Assembly: GCA_009783245.1 (NCBI GenBank)
Contig: WRHL01000002.1
Span: forward strand, 1-64,000
DNA length: 64,000 bases
Source: Coriobacteriia bacterium
GTDB taxonomy: Bacteria; Actinomycetota; Coriobacteriia; Coriobacteriales; UBA8131
Direction: 5' to 3'
In this document: one piece after another, positions 40,801-49,358 of the stretch
How the letters are laid out: each line of letters starts with the position of its first letter
Numbering within the stretch: the first letter of the stretch is position 1
The notes under the pieces: model-generated
The model's input: the letters and a program-made list of their open reading frames with translations, nothing else
Told to the model about the DNA's origin: nothing
Database searches by the model: none
Made by a program: the position numbers and the translations under genes

Positions 40801-41930
40801 CCAAAGCCCAGACCCAAGGTCTTGCCTCCGGTATATTGGCTGGCAAAGCCCTCAGGGATGTTGGTCACTCCGCCCCAGAAGGACTTGGCGGGCGCGCCGC
40901 CCAGATCGGACGGCTGATACCACTGGGCAACCTCGACCAAGGTGCCGCTGCTCAGATCAGCTGCTCGCAGCGTGGGAAAATCGATGGAGCCCGTATAGTA
41001 GAAATGGTAGTTGGTCCAATAAAGCAGGCCTGTGCTCTGCTCGTAATACAGGGAGCCGTTGGAGAATTCAGGCGCGTACCTTGGCAGCTCACCAAAGACG
41101 GAGCGTAGCTCAGCTGTGGGCACCGCAGAAGTGTCGCTGCCCACAATGGCGCCCGGTGCGGGGATGGCCACCTCATAGGCGGTTTGAGCGTAGGTGCCGG
41201 TGGCCAGGATCATGCGCTGCTCCCCGTCCACGGTCCGCAGGGTGATCCCGCTGGGGTAGAAGCTCTTCTCATCATGGATAGCGCCTGGCACCGCTGGCAA
41301 AGCAAAGCTACCCACATATTCCAGGTCAGACCCATCCACCACGCCCGGTATGCGTACCTGGACAGGCGGCATATCGGTGCGAGGCACCACCTCAAACGTG
41401 AGGCTTACCTCCGGGCCAAAGAAAGGCGCGCTCGCCCAATCGCGTACGTAGGTGTAGGGAGCCCATTCGGCCAGCTGCCAGGTCAGGGTGTAGGTGCCCG
41501 GCGTAGCGGGGGCCATCAGCGAGGTGTAGAAGGAGACGGTCTCACCGGGGTCAAAGGAATAGGCGTGGCCGGGGGTTATCAAAAAGGTGCCAAAATCCGC
41601 GTTGTAATCAGGGTTGCGGGTCAAAAAGGTGGTGGGATGCAGCTCGTCGGCGTAGTCGTCCACCCACGTCAGCGTTCCGATGTTCTTAACGATGAGTTCG
41701 AACTTGAACACCTGGCCGGCCGGTATCTGCGGCGGTGCGTCACCGGGTGTGTAGACCGCGTCATCTATGCGGACTTCCAGCAACTCTGCATCCATACCCG
41801 GATCCGCATAAGCCGTCACCTTGGATGGTGACAGAAGCAGCAGGGACGCCAGCCCTGCTATAAACAGAATGGCAGTCAGAAAAGAGACGATCCTTTTGGA
41901 TTGCGCCTTGATAGGCTTCGAAACACTCAC
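37803..41930 (-). CDS. Large multi-domain surface protein with Ig-like repeats
   Basis: The 1375-residue protein has a signal peptide (IVSFLTAILFIAGLASLLLL) and a C-terminal membrane helix (LLIIGTFVLITLTLLLLSLL) with an RSRRRKEGN tail, and so is anchored with most of its mass outside. In order I see an NBR1-Ig-like domain (about 45-185), a propeller-like region (about 200-560), three Big_3-type domains recognised by the repeated K-T-SY/NY and YSDGS-ADVT pattern (about 570-815), an Ig-like domain, two GYHFTGW/FDQWSG-type bacterial repeats, a Big_2 domain and an X2-like domain. No LPXTG motif is evident. The start is GTG 41930 after GGGGAGG. The function is likely adhesion or scaffolding; the ligand is unknown. 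Confidence 0.8.
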   Translation of the reverse strand: MSVSKPIKAQSKRIVSFLTAILFIAGLASLLLLSPSKVTAYADPGMDAELLEVRIDDAVYTPGDAPPQIPAGQVFKFELIVKNIGTLTWVDDYADELHPTTFLTRNPDYNADFGTFLITPGHAYSFDPGETVSFYTSLMAPATPGTYTLTWQLAEWAPYTYVRDWASAPFFGPEVSLTFEVVPRTDMPPVQVRIPGVVDGSDLEYVGSFALPAVPGAIHDEKSFYPSGITLRTVDGEQRMILATGTYAQTAYEVAIPAPGAIVGSDTSAVPTAELRSVFGELPRYAPEFSNGSLYYEQSTGLLYWTNYHFYYTGSIDFPTLRAADLSSGTLVEVAQWYQPSDLGGAPAKSFWGGVTNIPEGFASQYTGGKTLGLGFGGEYSINASASWGPALAAVDVPGGGGTMSVQPVFNYSISDPALRDGNVFYTSTAFSKNPISPWEGWWGAGCSVGSGVFIDLPDKKGYVSFNHLSTGRVDYGYGGANWNATFENVWNFYDYETLGQAATGAIPRESVVPSSMAYMNLPNTATSAGQEIAGSCFDADTRTLYVYSLYAVGGEPVVHVYSVLGGEPQLESIAVTAEPRKTSYHEWQLLDYTGLEVTATYSDGSTADVTEYIDIIPAAYSQLDVVGTVTVLIGYTEDTVMKTTSFTVEVVAAPEPYLTALVIEEAPTKTNYMYGETFDLTGLKVVALYSDGSSADVTDLVVIDPASGTVLDEWTPFKVMVYFTDGSITENAFFIITFYTIDWLTILERIEVTSEPAKTSYIEGEALDLTGLEVMATYRVSPSDDSYLEDVTYLVVTDPADGAVLDTVGTQTVTVTYTDNRLFIGGDTIQTASFSVEVTAAAPASTYGVSLDASGMQVFDPVVAGYGTQTALSVIVSNTGNQPTGALSVALSGADTYAFRLSDAMLTSIAVDGIVGFSVAPMTGLAVGEYEATVTVSGANGIATSFDVSFEVAAVPKYNFTVTTSAGGSVMGTASGNYEAATPVSVTATANPGYHFTGWTISGASLAGGSMANPATFSMPTGAVTLRAGFVADAPVTYTLRVNGGYGSGNYPAGTVVSISAAAAPAGKVFDQWSGSSGGAIANPRSASTTYTMPANAATVTANYRDVPVSRVYVTGITVSSAGGVTSIGAPRETLQLYAYISPSNATNTSVTWSIVSGSAYASLSSGGLVTARADGTVVVRATAQDGSGVSGSITLNITGQGSGGTDATRTYNVQSQFGAWKGSGTAAAKISADPGKLLRLTLNGAVVDSENYTLRGDTARAETVITFEESYLKTLKDGNYTFVAEFSDGYSASLTLQVSVADDAADDDSADGDDTSTIDDTDTPLSAGDNQTGNKLDMQSLLIIGTFVLITLTLLLLSLLRSRRRKEGNREYR

Positions 41931-42169
41931 CTTTAACCCTCCCCAGCGATAAAAGCTCTGCTCTATTGTGCCGCTAATGCGGTATATATGTATCCAGAAT
42001 GATAGCAGTTTTCTTTATTGATGTGATAAGAGAGCACATTAAAACTTCGCCTTTCTCGTTATAGGGCTTTTCTCCCCTATTTACCGCAGGTTGTGAGACA
42101 ATGGATGATTGTATGTGTTGAACAGACAAGTGCCTGTAAGTGGGCAGGGGGAGTTTGAGAGGCAGCATA

Positions 42170-43768
42170 ATGAGAATCATCAAAACCATACTGGCAATGG
42201 GGCTTGCTGTGTTGTTGGCAGTGGGCTTTGCAGCTTGCAACAAAGAGGTCCCTGATACGCAGGTGGCAGCGACTGTCAACGGCACTGACATCATGGAAGC
42301 GGATATCACCGCCCGCATCGAAGCGCTCCGGATCGACCCCTACACAGGTGAGGTCCTGGATGATGTCTCCTGGGCTAAACTGCTGGCTGATTATGATTTC
42401 ACACCTGAGTCACTCAGGGAGTATGTTATCCGCTACGACTTCGCCTTCTATGTACTCTTCATACAGAAGGCCGAGGCCGAGGGGATAGTGGCGGACGCCG
42501 CAGAGATCGACTCGACGATAGCCACTATCAAGTCCAGCATCGTGAGCTCTGGTGAGACCTATGAGAACTATCTCGAATCCATGGGCATGGCAACAGAGGA
42601 TGCCCATCGCTGGATACTTGAGGCGAACTATATCAAGGATGCTGCTGCCGAGAAGATGGTCAGCAAGAATCCGCCTGCGAAGTCTGAAGTCGACGCTTAC
42701 GTCAGTGAGAACGCTGCCATGTATGCTGGAAAGCGCCTTTGGCTTATCGCCTTGCTTGCCGATAACAGCGACCCCGAGAGGACCAACGACCTCACCAGAG
42801 CCCGGGCAGAGGCAGCCTACCAGGAACTGCAGAATGGCGCCGACTTCTCAGCGGTCGCCAGGAAGTACATGGAGGGCTCCCAGTTGGCAGAGGACGGCGG
42901 TGACCTGGGTTGGGGCTATGAGTATTACACGCCGCAGGAGGTGCGTATCGCCCTTGCCACGCTGGAGCTCAACGAGATCTCAGAAGTGATTGAGGTTTCA
43001 GAGGCTGAAGACAAGGGTGACGAGCCGGACACACCTGAGCCCGACATCTCCTTTTATATCGTCAAATACACCGATGATTTCGTGCTCACCGATGAGGAGT
43101 ATTACGAGCCTGTGGATATCTCAAGAGTTCCCCAGGAAATATACGATGAGCTGGCCGAGATGTTCACTGCCCAGTTCGAGCAGGACAGGTTGAACCAGTT
43201 CTTCCTGGATATCGCTGAATCGGACGAGATCGTCATCAACCCCATGCCAGAGGGCTTGTCGTATGACGTGGACATGAGCCTTGCAGACACGCCGGATGAA
43301 GAAGGCGAGGGTGAAGGTGAGGGCTCGGAGAGCGAGGTACCCGAGCCAGAGCGCTATGACGCCTTCATGAACCCAGCAGTCCCCGATCCTACCTATGATG
43401 AAAACGGTCTGGGCATCAGCGACCTCGTTGTAGGAGAAGGCCTTGAGGTGAAGAAGGGCGACCTTGTCGAGGTACACTACATCGGCACCCTGACAAACAC
43501 CGAGGTCTTCGACAACTCCTATGACCGCGGTTCGCCCTTCACCGTTACGGTGGGCGCTGGAGGAGTCATCCAGGGCTGGGAGCTTGGCCTGGTGGGTGCG
43601 AAGGTGGGCGGCACCCGCATCCTGGTCATCCCGCCAGAGCTTGCCTACGGCAGTGCAGAGAGGGGTAGCATCCCGGCTAACTCGACCCTCATCTTCCAGC
43701 TCGAGATAGTCTCCGTCAACGGCGACTCCACCGGCTATTCCGGTACCGGCATCAAACCGACTAACTAG
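42170..43768 (+). CDS. Lipoprotein with parvulin (PrsA/SurA-like) and FKBP peptidyl-prolyl isomerase parts
   Basis: The 532-residue lipoprotein (signal MRIIKTILAMGLAVLLAVGF, lipobox FAAC) combines a SurA_N/PrsA-type chaperone region (about 25-200), a rotamase PpiC-like domain (about 185-330, with RARAEAAYQELQNGADFSA and EDGGDLGWG), an acidic linker (EEGEGEGEG) and a complete FKBP domain (about 420-520, VEVHYIGTLTNTEVFDNSYD and VIQGWELGLVGAKVGG). It should fold exported proteins on the outer face of the membrane. Two unrelated isomerase folds in one chain are uncommon. ATG 42170 is preceded by GAGAGG. The linker is similar in style to low-complexity inserts elsewhere in the window. Confidence 0.88.
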   Translation: MRIIKTILAMGLAVLLAVGFAACNKEVPDTQVAATVNGTDIMEADITARIEALRIDPYTGEVLDDVSWAKLLADYDFTPESLREYVIRYDFAFYVLFIQKAEAEGIVADAAEIDSTIATIKSSIVSSGETYENYLESMGMATEDAHRWILEANYIKDAAAEKMVSKNPPAKSEVDAYVSENAAMYAGKRLWLIALLADNSDPERTNDLTRARAEAAYQELQNGADFSAVARKYMEGSQLAEDGGDLGWGYEYYTPQEVRIALATLELNEISEVIEVSEAEDKGDEPDTPEPDISFYIVKYTDDFVLTDEEYYEPVDISRVPQEIYDELAEMFTAQFEQDRLNQFFLDIAESDEIVINPMPEGLSYDVDMSLADTPDEEGEGEGEGSESEVPEPERYDAFMNPAVPDPTYDENGLGISDLVVGEGLEVKKGDLVEVHYIGTLTNTEVFDNSYDRGSPFTVTVGAGGVIQGWELGLVGAKVGGTRILVIPPELAYGSAERGSIPANSTLIFQLEIVSVNGDSTGYSGTGIKPTN

Positions 43769-43930
43769 CCAGGGACCAGGGAACAGGGACTGCCGACAAG
43801 ATTTGTTTCACAGAAGTATGTGCTGCTGAACAGAGGAACGGACCAAACGTTATGACCCACCAGGCGCCGTATAGTCGAGCATCATCGCCTGCCATTGGGT
43901 CTCATCGCTTACGGAGAATGGCATGATGGT

Positions 43931-45937
43931 ATGAGCCGCGAACTCTGCATGGGCAACCAGGCGCTGGCTCTTGGCGCGCTTAAGGCGGGCATCAACGTTG
44001 CCGCGGGCTATCCCGGCACCCCCTCCTCCGAGATACTGGAGACCCTGGACGTGCAGGTGAAGGCCCGTGGCCTGACTGCCCTGCATGTGGAGTGGTCCAC
44101 CAACGAGAAGGCCGCGCTTGAGCTGGGCTTTGGCGCCTCCCTCGCTGGCGCGCGGGCGCTGGTCACCATGAAGCAGGTGGGGCTCAACGTGGCCTCCGAC
44201 GCGCTGATGACCCTGCCCTACCTGGGCGTCAAAGGCGGCCTGGTACTGGTTGTCGCCGACGACCCCGGCCCCATCTCCTCGCAGACCGAGCAGGACACCC
44301 GCCAGTTCGCAGGCTTTGCCAAGGTGCCGGTGCTCGACCCCTCCACACCCGAGGAGGCCCACCGGATGATACAGTCCGCCTTCGACCTCTCCGAATGGCA
44401 CGCGACGCCAGTCATCGTGCGCCCCTCAACGCGTATCTGCCACGGGGCGGTGGGGCTTGATACCAGCTACGACTACGTCCCCCACGCGGTCTCCGGCTTT
44501 GAGCGCGACCCGCGCTGGGTCATCTTCCCGCGGCGCACCTATGAGGGCCACCTCGAGCTGCTGAGCCGCCTGTCCGCCATCGCCGCTGACTTCAGCGCCA
44601 GCCCCTATAACGCCCTCATCAACACCCACGCCACCGCCCCCGCCCACCAGGGCATCGTGGCCGGCGGCATAAGCTACGCCTACCTGCATGATGCCCTGTT
44701 GCAGCTTGATGACCTGGCGTCTCTGCGCCTGTTCAAGTGCGGCACCCCCTTCCCCTTCCCCCAAACCCTTGCCCTGCAGTTCTTGGAGGGCTTACGAGAG
44801 ATACTGGTCTTTGAGGAGCTGGAGCCCGTCCTGGAACGCGAGTTTTTGCAGTTGATAGGCAGACACCAGCTCAAGGTGAAGGTATTCGGCAAACTAAGCG
44901 GGCACGCCAACCTGGCTGGGGAGAACTCGGTGTCCCTTATCGCCCGTCAGGTAGAAGCGCTCTATGGCGACAACGGCTTTGCCCCACCTCTCGACGTCAC
45001 ACCTCAGACCTCCACTGGGTCTGGATCCAACCCTGCGGCTGTTGCCCCCGACCTCCCAGCGCGTGCACCGGTGCTCTGCGCCGGCTGCCCCCACCGCGCC
45101 TCCTTCTACGCGGTCAAGCAGGCGCTCAAGGGCCGGCCGGCCGTCTTCAGTGGGGATATAGGCTGCTATACGTTGGGCAATGCGCTACCTCTGGATATGG
45201 TGGACAGCTGCGTGTGCATGGGCGCTGGTTTCACGGTGCCCCAGGGTATGCAATGGGCGCAGCCGGATGTCCTGCATCTGGGATTTGTAGGCGATTCGAC
45301 CTTCTTTGCCAGCGGGTTGACCGGTGTGGTAAACGCCGTCTACAACCAGGCACAGGTCACACTCTGCGTGCTGGACAACGCGACAACCGCCATGACCGGC
45401 TCGCAGCCCCATCCCGGGACGGGGATCCGCCTGGGTACCCACAGAGCAGCTCAGGAGAGCACGGATGTGGCTGGGGGGGAAAGCGGAACTAACGCAGAAG
45501 GTGCGGCTGACGGGGAAGACGCGATGGGCGCGGGTGGCGCGACTAGCGCGGCGGACACCAAAGGCGCCCTGGACATCCCCGCCGTCCTGCGCGCGCTTGG
45601 CGTCAGGCACGTAGCCCAGGTCGACCCCTTTGACCTCAAGGCCGCCCAAGAAGCCGTGCGCGAGGCAGTGAGCCACAGCGGTGTCAGCGCTGTGGTCTTC
45701 AAAGCGCCCTGCATCACCGTTGCTCCACCACAAACCCGGCGCGGCGTTGACCCCGGGCTCTGTTCCGCCTGTCATAAATGCATTCGCGAGATAGGCTGTC
45801 CCGCCCTTATCGTCACCTCTGAGAAGAAGGCCCGTATCGACCAGGCGCTCTGTTATGGCTGCACGCTGTGCGCCCAACTCTGCCCCACCCACGCCATACA
45901 GCCCCTGCAGGCGGCAAAAGGCGGTGGGGCCGCATGA
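43931..45937 (+). CDS. iorA: Indolepyruvate:ferredoxin oxidoreductase, alpha subunit
   Basis: The 668-residue subunit decarboxylates arylpyruvates to aryl-acetyl-CoA with thiamine diphosphate and reduces ferredoxin. N-terminal pyruvate-ferredoxin-oxidoreductase domains (GYPGTPSSEI) are followed by the ThDP-binding domain (GDIGCYTLG, then LDNATTAMTGSQPHPG) and a C-terminal ferredoxin domain with CSACHKCIREIGCP and CYGCTLCAQLCP. A low-complexity insert of about 40 residues rich in Gly/Ala/Asp (GAADGEDAMGAGGATSAAD) interrupts the ThDP domain, which is unusual. The start at ATG 43931 is tentative; a TTG at 43895 would add twelve residues. It overlaps iorB by four bases. Confidence 0.95.
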   Translation: MSRELCMGNQALALGALKAGINVAAGYPGTPSSEILETLDVQVKARGLTALHVEWSTNEKAALELGFGASLAGARALVTMKQVGLNVASDALMTLPYLGVKGGLVLVVADDPGPISSQTEQDTRQFAGFAKVPVLDPSTPEEAHRMIQSAFDLSEWHATPVIVRPSTRICHGAVGLDTSYDYVPHAVSGFERDPRWVIFPRRTYEGHLELLSRLSAIAADFSASPYNALINTHATAPAHQGIVAGGISYAYLHDALLQLDDLASLRLFKCGTPFPFPQTLALQFLEGLREILVFEELEPVLEREFLQLIGRHQLKVKVFGKLSGHANLAGENSVSLIARQVEALYGDNGFAPPLDVTPQTSTGSGSNPAAVAPDLPARAPVLCAGCPHRASFYAVKQALKGRPAVFSGDIGCYTLGNALPLDMVDSCVCMGAGFTVPQGMQWAQPDVLHLGFVGDSTFFASGLTGVVNAVYNQAQVTLCVLDNATTAMTGSQPHPGTGIRLGTHRAAQESTDVAGGESGTNAEGAADGEDAMGAGGATSAADTKGALDIPAVLRALGVRHVAQVDPFDLKAAQEAVREAVSHSGVSAVVFKAPCITVAPPQTRRGVDPGLCSACHKCIREIGCPALIVTSEKKARIDQALCYGCTLCAQLCPTHAIQPLQAAKGGGAA

Positions 45938-46608
45938 GCGAGATAGTCATTGCCGGCGTTGGCGGCCAGGGCACCGTGTTAGCGTCCAAACTGCTGGCCA
46001 AGGCGGCGCTGCTTGAGGGCCATGCGGTGCGTACTGCGGAGACCATCGGCATGGCACAGCGCGGTGGTACGGTCCTGGGCCACGTGCGCATTGCACGCGA
46101 GAATAACTACGGCGGCGCCCGCACCGGCTCCCACAGCGACTTGCCACTCTCACCCTTGGTCAGCGCTCAAAGCGCTGATCTGCTCATCGGCTTTGAACCA
46201 GGTGAGACGGTACGCGCCCTGCCCTTTGTGCGCAATGGCGGGGCGGTAGTCACGGCAATGCAGACCCTGGTGCCTGCAGGAGCCGCAGCTTCAAGCATCG
46301 TCCAAGGCTACAACGGCGCTGCCGAGCTCGCCTACCTGCAGGGCTGCCAGACCACTGGGCGCCTGGGTTCGCTCATGGTGGTCGATGGCGTTGCCGCCTG
46401 CTCCCGGCTGGGCTCCTTCAAGGCGCTCAACGTCCTTTTGTTGGGCGCAGCCCTGGCAACAGGCAGCATCGAGCTGAGCGAGCAGGCTCTGCTCGCCGCC
46501 ATCGACGCGCTGGTCAAACCGCAGTTCAGGGAGCTGAACAAGCAGGCCCTCGCACAGGGCATGAGCCTCTTGGCTGCCCAAGGGGATTTGGAGGAGACGC
46601 GGTCATGA
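45934..46608 (+). CDS. iorB: Indolepyruvate:ferredoxin oxidoreductase, beta subunit
   Basis: The 224-residue gamma-type domain protein of the 2-oxoacid:ferredoxin oxidoreductase family pairs with IorA. The N-terminus EIVIAGVGGQGTVLASKLL is the typical glycine-rich start, followed by ETIGMAQRGGTVLGHVR. It helps form the CoA- and substrate-binding interface. ATG 45934 overlaps the iorA stop (ATGA), and its own stop overlaps the ligase start by four bases, so iorA-iorB-paaK is one tightly coupled unit. The length matches IorB of other anaerobes. Confidence 0.95.
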   Translation: MSEIVIAGVGGQGTVLASKLLAKAALLEGHAVRTAETIGMAQRGGTVLGHVRIARENNYGGARTGSHSDLPLSPLVSAQSADLLIGFEPGETVRALPFVRNGGAVVTAMQTLVPAGAAASSIVQGYNGAAELAYLQGCQTTGRLGSLMVVDGVAACSRLGSFKALNVLLLGAALATGSIELSEQALLAAIDALVKPQFRELNKQALAQGMSLLAAQGDLEETRS

Positions 46609-47885
46609 GCAAAGCGGTCGCCAGCAGGGCAGCTCAGAGTAAGACAACCCAAGGTGTACGCGAGCAGGCGCTGGAGGAATCCCTGGAGCTCCTCAAGACC
46701 ATTACAACAAGAAGCTCCTTCTACGCCAGGAAGTTCGCGGGTATCGATCTTGCGACCATCAAAGACGCTGAGTCCTTCCAGGCTCTCCCCCTGACCACAA
46801 AGGAGGACCTGCGCGATGCCTATCCGCTGGGCCTTGCTGCGGTGCCTCCCTCGCAGATAGTCCGCATCCATTCCTCCAGCGGTACCACCGGAACGCCGGT
46901 CATCATCCCTTATACCGCAAAGGATGTGCAGGATTGGGCCATCATGTTCGCCCGCTGCTATGAGTTCTCTGGCATCACGCGGGAGGATCGCATCCAGATC
47001 ACCCCTGGCTACGGTCTCTGGACGGCCGGTATCGGCTTCCAATTGGGAGCGGAGCTGCTGGGCGCCATGGCCATCCCCATGGGCCCCGGCAACACGGACA
47101 GGCAGCTGCAGATGATGATGGACCTTCAGACCACCGTCCTGGGAGCCACCTCCTCCTATGCCCTGCTGCTTGCCGAGACCATCGCAGAGCGCGGCATTGG
47201 TGATAGGATCAAGCTGCGCAAGGGCGTCATAGGCTCGGAGCGCTGGGGCGAGAAGATGCGCACCCGTATCGCCAGTGAGCTGGGCGTGGACCTGCATGAC
47301 ATCTACGGGCTCACCGAGATCTACGGCCCCGGCATAGGCATCAATTGCGAAGCCCAGACAGCCATGCACTGCTGGGATGACTATCTGTACCTCGAGATCA
47401 TCGACCCGGACACCGGCGCAGTGCTCCCAGACGGCGAAAGCGGCGAGCTGGTCATCACCACGCTGCAGAAGGAGGGAGCGCCGCTCATCCGCTACCGCAC
47501 GCGCGACCTGACACGCATCGTACCCGGGGATTGTCCCTGTGGCAGCCCCTACACGCGCATCGAGACGCTCATCGGCCGCAGTGACGACATGATCAAGGTC
47601 AAAGGCATCAACATCTTCCCCGCGCACATAGAGGAGGCCTTGAGCGTAACCGAAGGGGCATCCAGCGAATACCAGGTCATGATCGACCACCTCAACGGCA
47701 AGGACATCATGACCGTCTTCTTTGAGACCGCCTCACCCGAGGAGCATCGCCCCTACATCGAGCTGGCCCTGCACCAGGCCATCAAGGACAAACTCTCCCT
47801 CTCTGTTGTCTCTAAGGCGGTCAACCTGGGCGACCTGCCCCGCTCGGAGAAGAAGACCAAGCGCATCTTCGACAACCGCTACTGA
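46605..47885 (+). CDS. Arylacetate-CoA ligase (PaaK family) in the iorAB operon
   Basis: The 426-residue adenylate-forming enzyme has HSSSGTTGTPVIIPYT, YGLTEIYGPGIG, RTRDLTRIVPGDCPCG and a C-terminal AMP-binding_C_2 domain. It could activate arylacetates or, more likely in a fermenter, run in reverse to make ATP and arylacetate from the aryl-acetyl-CoA produced by IorAB. It overlaps iorB by four bases. The relation to the other ligase at 17090-18448 is clear but distant (different ATP-loop residues), so they may prefer different substrates. The gene ends seven bases before a 107-bp perfect palindrome. Confidence 0.92.
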   Translation: MSKAVASRAAQSKTTQGVREQALEESLELLKTITTRSSFYARKFAGIDLATIKDAESFQALPLTTKEDLRDAYPLGLAAVPPSQIVRIHSSSGTTGTPVIIPYTAKDVQDWAIMFARCYEFSGITREDRIQITPGYGLWTAGIGFQLGAELLGAMAIPMGPGNTDRQLQMMMDLQTTVLGATSSYALLLAETIAERGIGDRIKLRKGVIGSERWGEKMRTRIASELGVDLHDIYGLTEIYGPGIGINCEAQTAMHCWDDYLYLEIIDPDTGAVLPDGESGELVITTLQKEGAPLIRYRTRDLTRIVPGDCPCGSPYTRIETLIGRSDDMIKVKGINIFPAHIEEALSVTEGASSEYQVMIDHLNGKDIMTVFFETASPEEHRPYIELALHQAIKDKLSLSVVSKAVNLGDLPRSEKKTKRIFDNRY

Positions 47886-47891
47886 TGTGAC

Positions 47892-47998
47892 AGACGGTGT
47901 CAGTAGAGTGTGTCATGGGGTCGTATCTGTTGACACATTCTCCGTCGGAGAATGTGTCAACAGATACGACCCCATGACACACTCTACTGACACCGTCT
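47892..47998. repeat. 107-bp perfect palindrome between convergent genes
   Basis: Arms of 53 bases (47892-47944 and 47946-47998) are exact complements around a single T at 47945. The right arm overlaps the MATE stop codon, and the left arm begins seven bases after the ligase stop. Internal words include tgtgtcatggggtcgtatct and gttgacacattctccg. It is not part of the GGGGACGG family but has the same tgtca flavour. It may act as a two-way terminator and as a mobile or structural element. Confidence 0.95.
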
Positions 47999-49358
47999 AG
48001 CTGCTCGTCTCCTGCTCGCGGATCCTCACCTTGAGTTTCTTGAACTCAAAGGCAACAAAGATCGCAGCCGTGATAACGCTGAGCGCATCGGCAACGGGAA
48101 AGGCATAATACAGTCCCTCAAGGGAGTAGGCCGAGGGAATGAGCAGCGGGATGATAACGGGCATCAAGAAGATGAGTGGGATGAGATAGAGGATCTGCCT
48201 GGTCAGTGAGAGGTACATCGATTTCAGAGGTTGTCCGCTCGCCTGGAAATAGTTCGACCCCAATACCTGCAACCCCATGACCGGTATCAGGAAGAGCTGC
48301 ACAATAAGCGCTTTCGTCGTGAATGCCAAAAGATCGTCTTCAACACCAAAGAGTCGTACAATCGGCCCAGGGATCAGATGGACCAGGATCCAGAAGACAG
48401 CCCCGATGACGATGATCCATACCAAGGCGACCTGGAAGGTCTTTATCACACGCTTGAAATTCTTGGCGCCGTAGTTGTAGCCAAAGATCGGTTGCGCGGC
48501 AATCGCCACTCCCATGATGGGGAAGAGTGTGAACATCGCCACGCGGTTCACCACGCCAATGGTGGCAAGCGCCCCTTCTGAGCCTATGGGACTGAGCGCT
48601 CCAAGCGCAACCAGTTGATAGTTGATGATCAGGTTGACAACCGCGCTTGCGATTTGCAGAACAAATGCAGCAGACCCAAGAACAAGTATCGAACGGACGA
48701 GTTTCAGCTTGAGTGGAAGGTTCCTGACCCTGATCTTGAAGGGCGCCTTCCTGCTGAAGACAAAGTACCAAAACACCAGGACAGCGCTGAACGCCTGACC
48801 AAGCAGGGTTGCCAGCGCCGAGCCGGTGACACCCCAGTCAAGGACCATGACAAAGAAGAAATTGAGGATGATGCAGATGACGGTCCCCGCTACCATTGTA
48901 TAGAGGGCACGGTTTGGATCGCCCGCGGTGCGGATATAGTTATTGAATCCCATGCTGAAGAACTGGAAGATGAAACCAGCTGCGATGATGCGGATGAAGA
49001 TGGAAGCCTCATGCCAGACTTCCTCGGTAGCGCCGGAAAGCCTCAACACCACATCCTCAAAGGCAAAGGTGCCCACCGTGCAGAGGACCGAGGCGATGAT
49101 GGTCAGCGTCAGCGCGTTGCCCAGTATCTTCTCGGCATCTTTATGCTTTCCCTCGCCAAGGCGCAGGGCGATCAGCGCATTGCCGCCTGTGCCGATCAAA
49201 ACGCCAACAGACATGGAGAAGATCATGATGGGCATGGAGATGGTGGAAACAGCAAGGCCAACGGGCCCTACTGCCTGCCCCAGGAAGATCGAGTTGATGA
49301 TGTTGTAAAGCCCGCTGACAATAAGACCGATGATAGAAGGAATGGCGAACTCGACCAT
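47997..49358 (-). CDS. MATE-family multidrug/cation exporter
   Basis: The protein has twelve predicted membrane helices in two halves. From ATG 49358 it is 453 residues, beginning MVEFAIPSIIGLIVSGLYNI. The frame is open a further 41 codons upstream, encoding LGTTKISRL just before this Met, which looks like a genuine MATE N-terminus. It then meets an in-frame TAG at 49482-49484, and nine codons earlier an ATG (MDLSGNPPQ). No ATG, GTG or TTG lies between the TAG and 49358. So either the protein starts at 49358 with a weak ribosome site or the gene has suffered an amber mutation. The exporter role is firm and the substrate unknown. Confidence 0.88.
   Translation of the reverse strand: MVEFAIPSIIGLIVSGLYNIINSIFLGQAVGPVGLAVSTISMPIMIFSMSVGVLIGTGGNALIALRLGEGKHKDAEKILGNALTLTIIASVLCTVGTFAFEDVVLRLSGATEEVWHEASIFIRIIAAGFIFQFFSMGFNNYIRTAGDPNRALYTMVAGTVICIILNFFFVMVLDWGVTGSALATLLGQAFSAVLVFWYFVFSRKAPFKIRVRNLPLKLKLVRSILVLGSAAFVLQIASAVVNLIINYQLVALGALSPIGSEGALATIGVVNRVAMFTLFPIMGVAIAAQPIFGYNYGAKNFKRVIKTFQVALVWIIVIGAVFWILVHLIPGPIVRLFGVEDDLLAFTTKALIVQLFLIPVMGLQVLGSNYFQASGQPLKSMYLSLTRQILYLIPLIFLMPVIIPLLIPSAYSLEGLYYAFPVADALSVITAAIFVAFEFKKLKVRIREQETSS

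Noticed and set aside
42140-42169. Earlier start of the PPIase lipoprotein
   Set aside because: The added residues (MGRGSLRGSI) would spoil the lipoprotein signal; ATG 42170 places charged residues right before the hydrophobic core.
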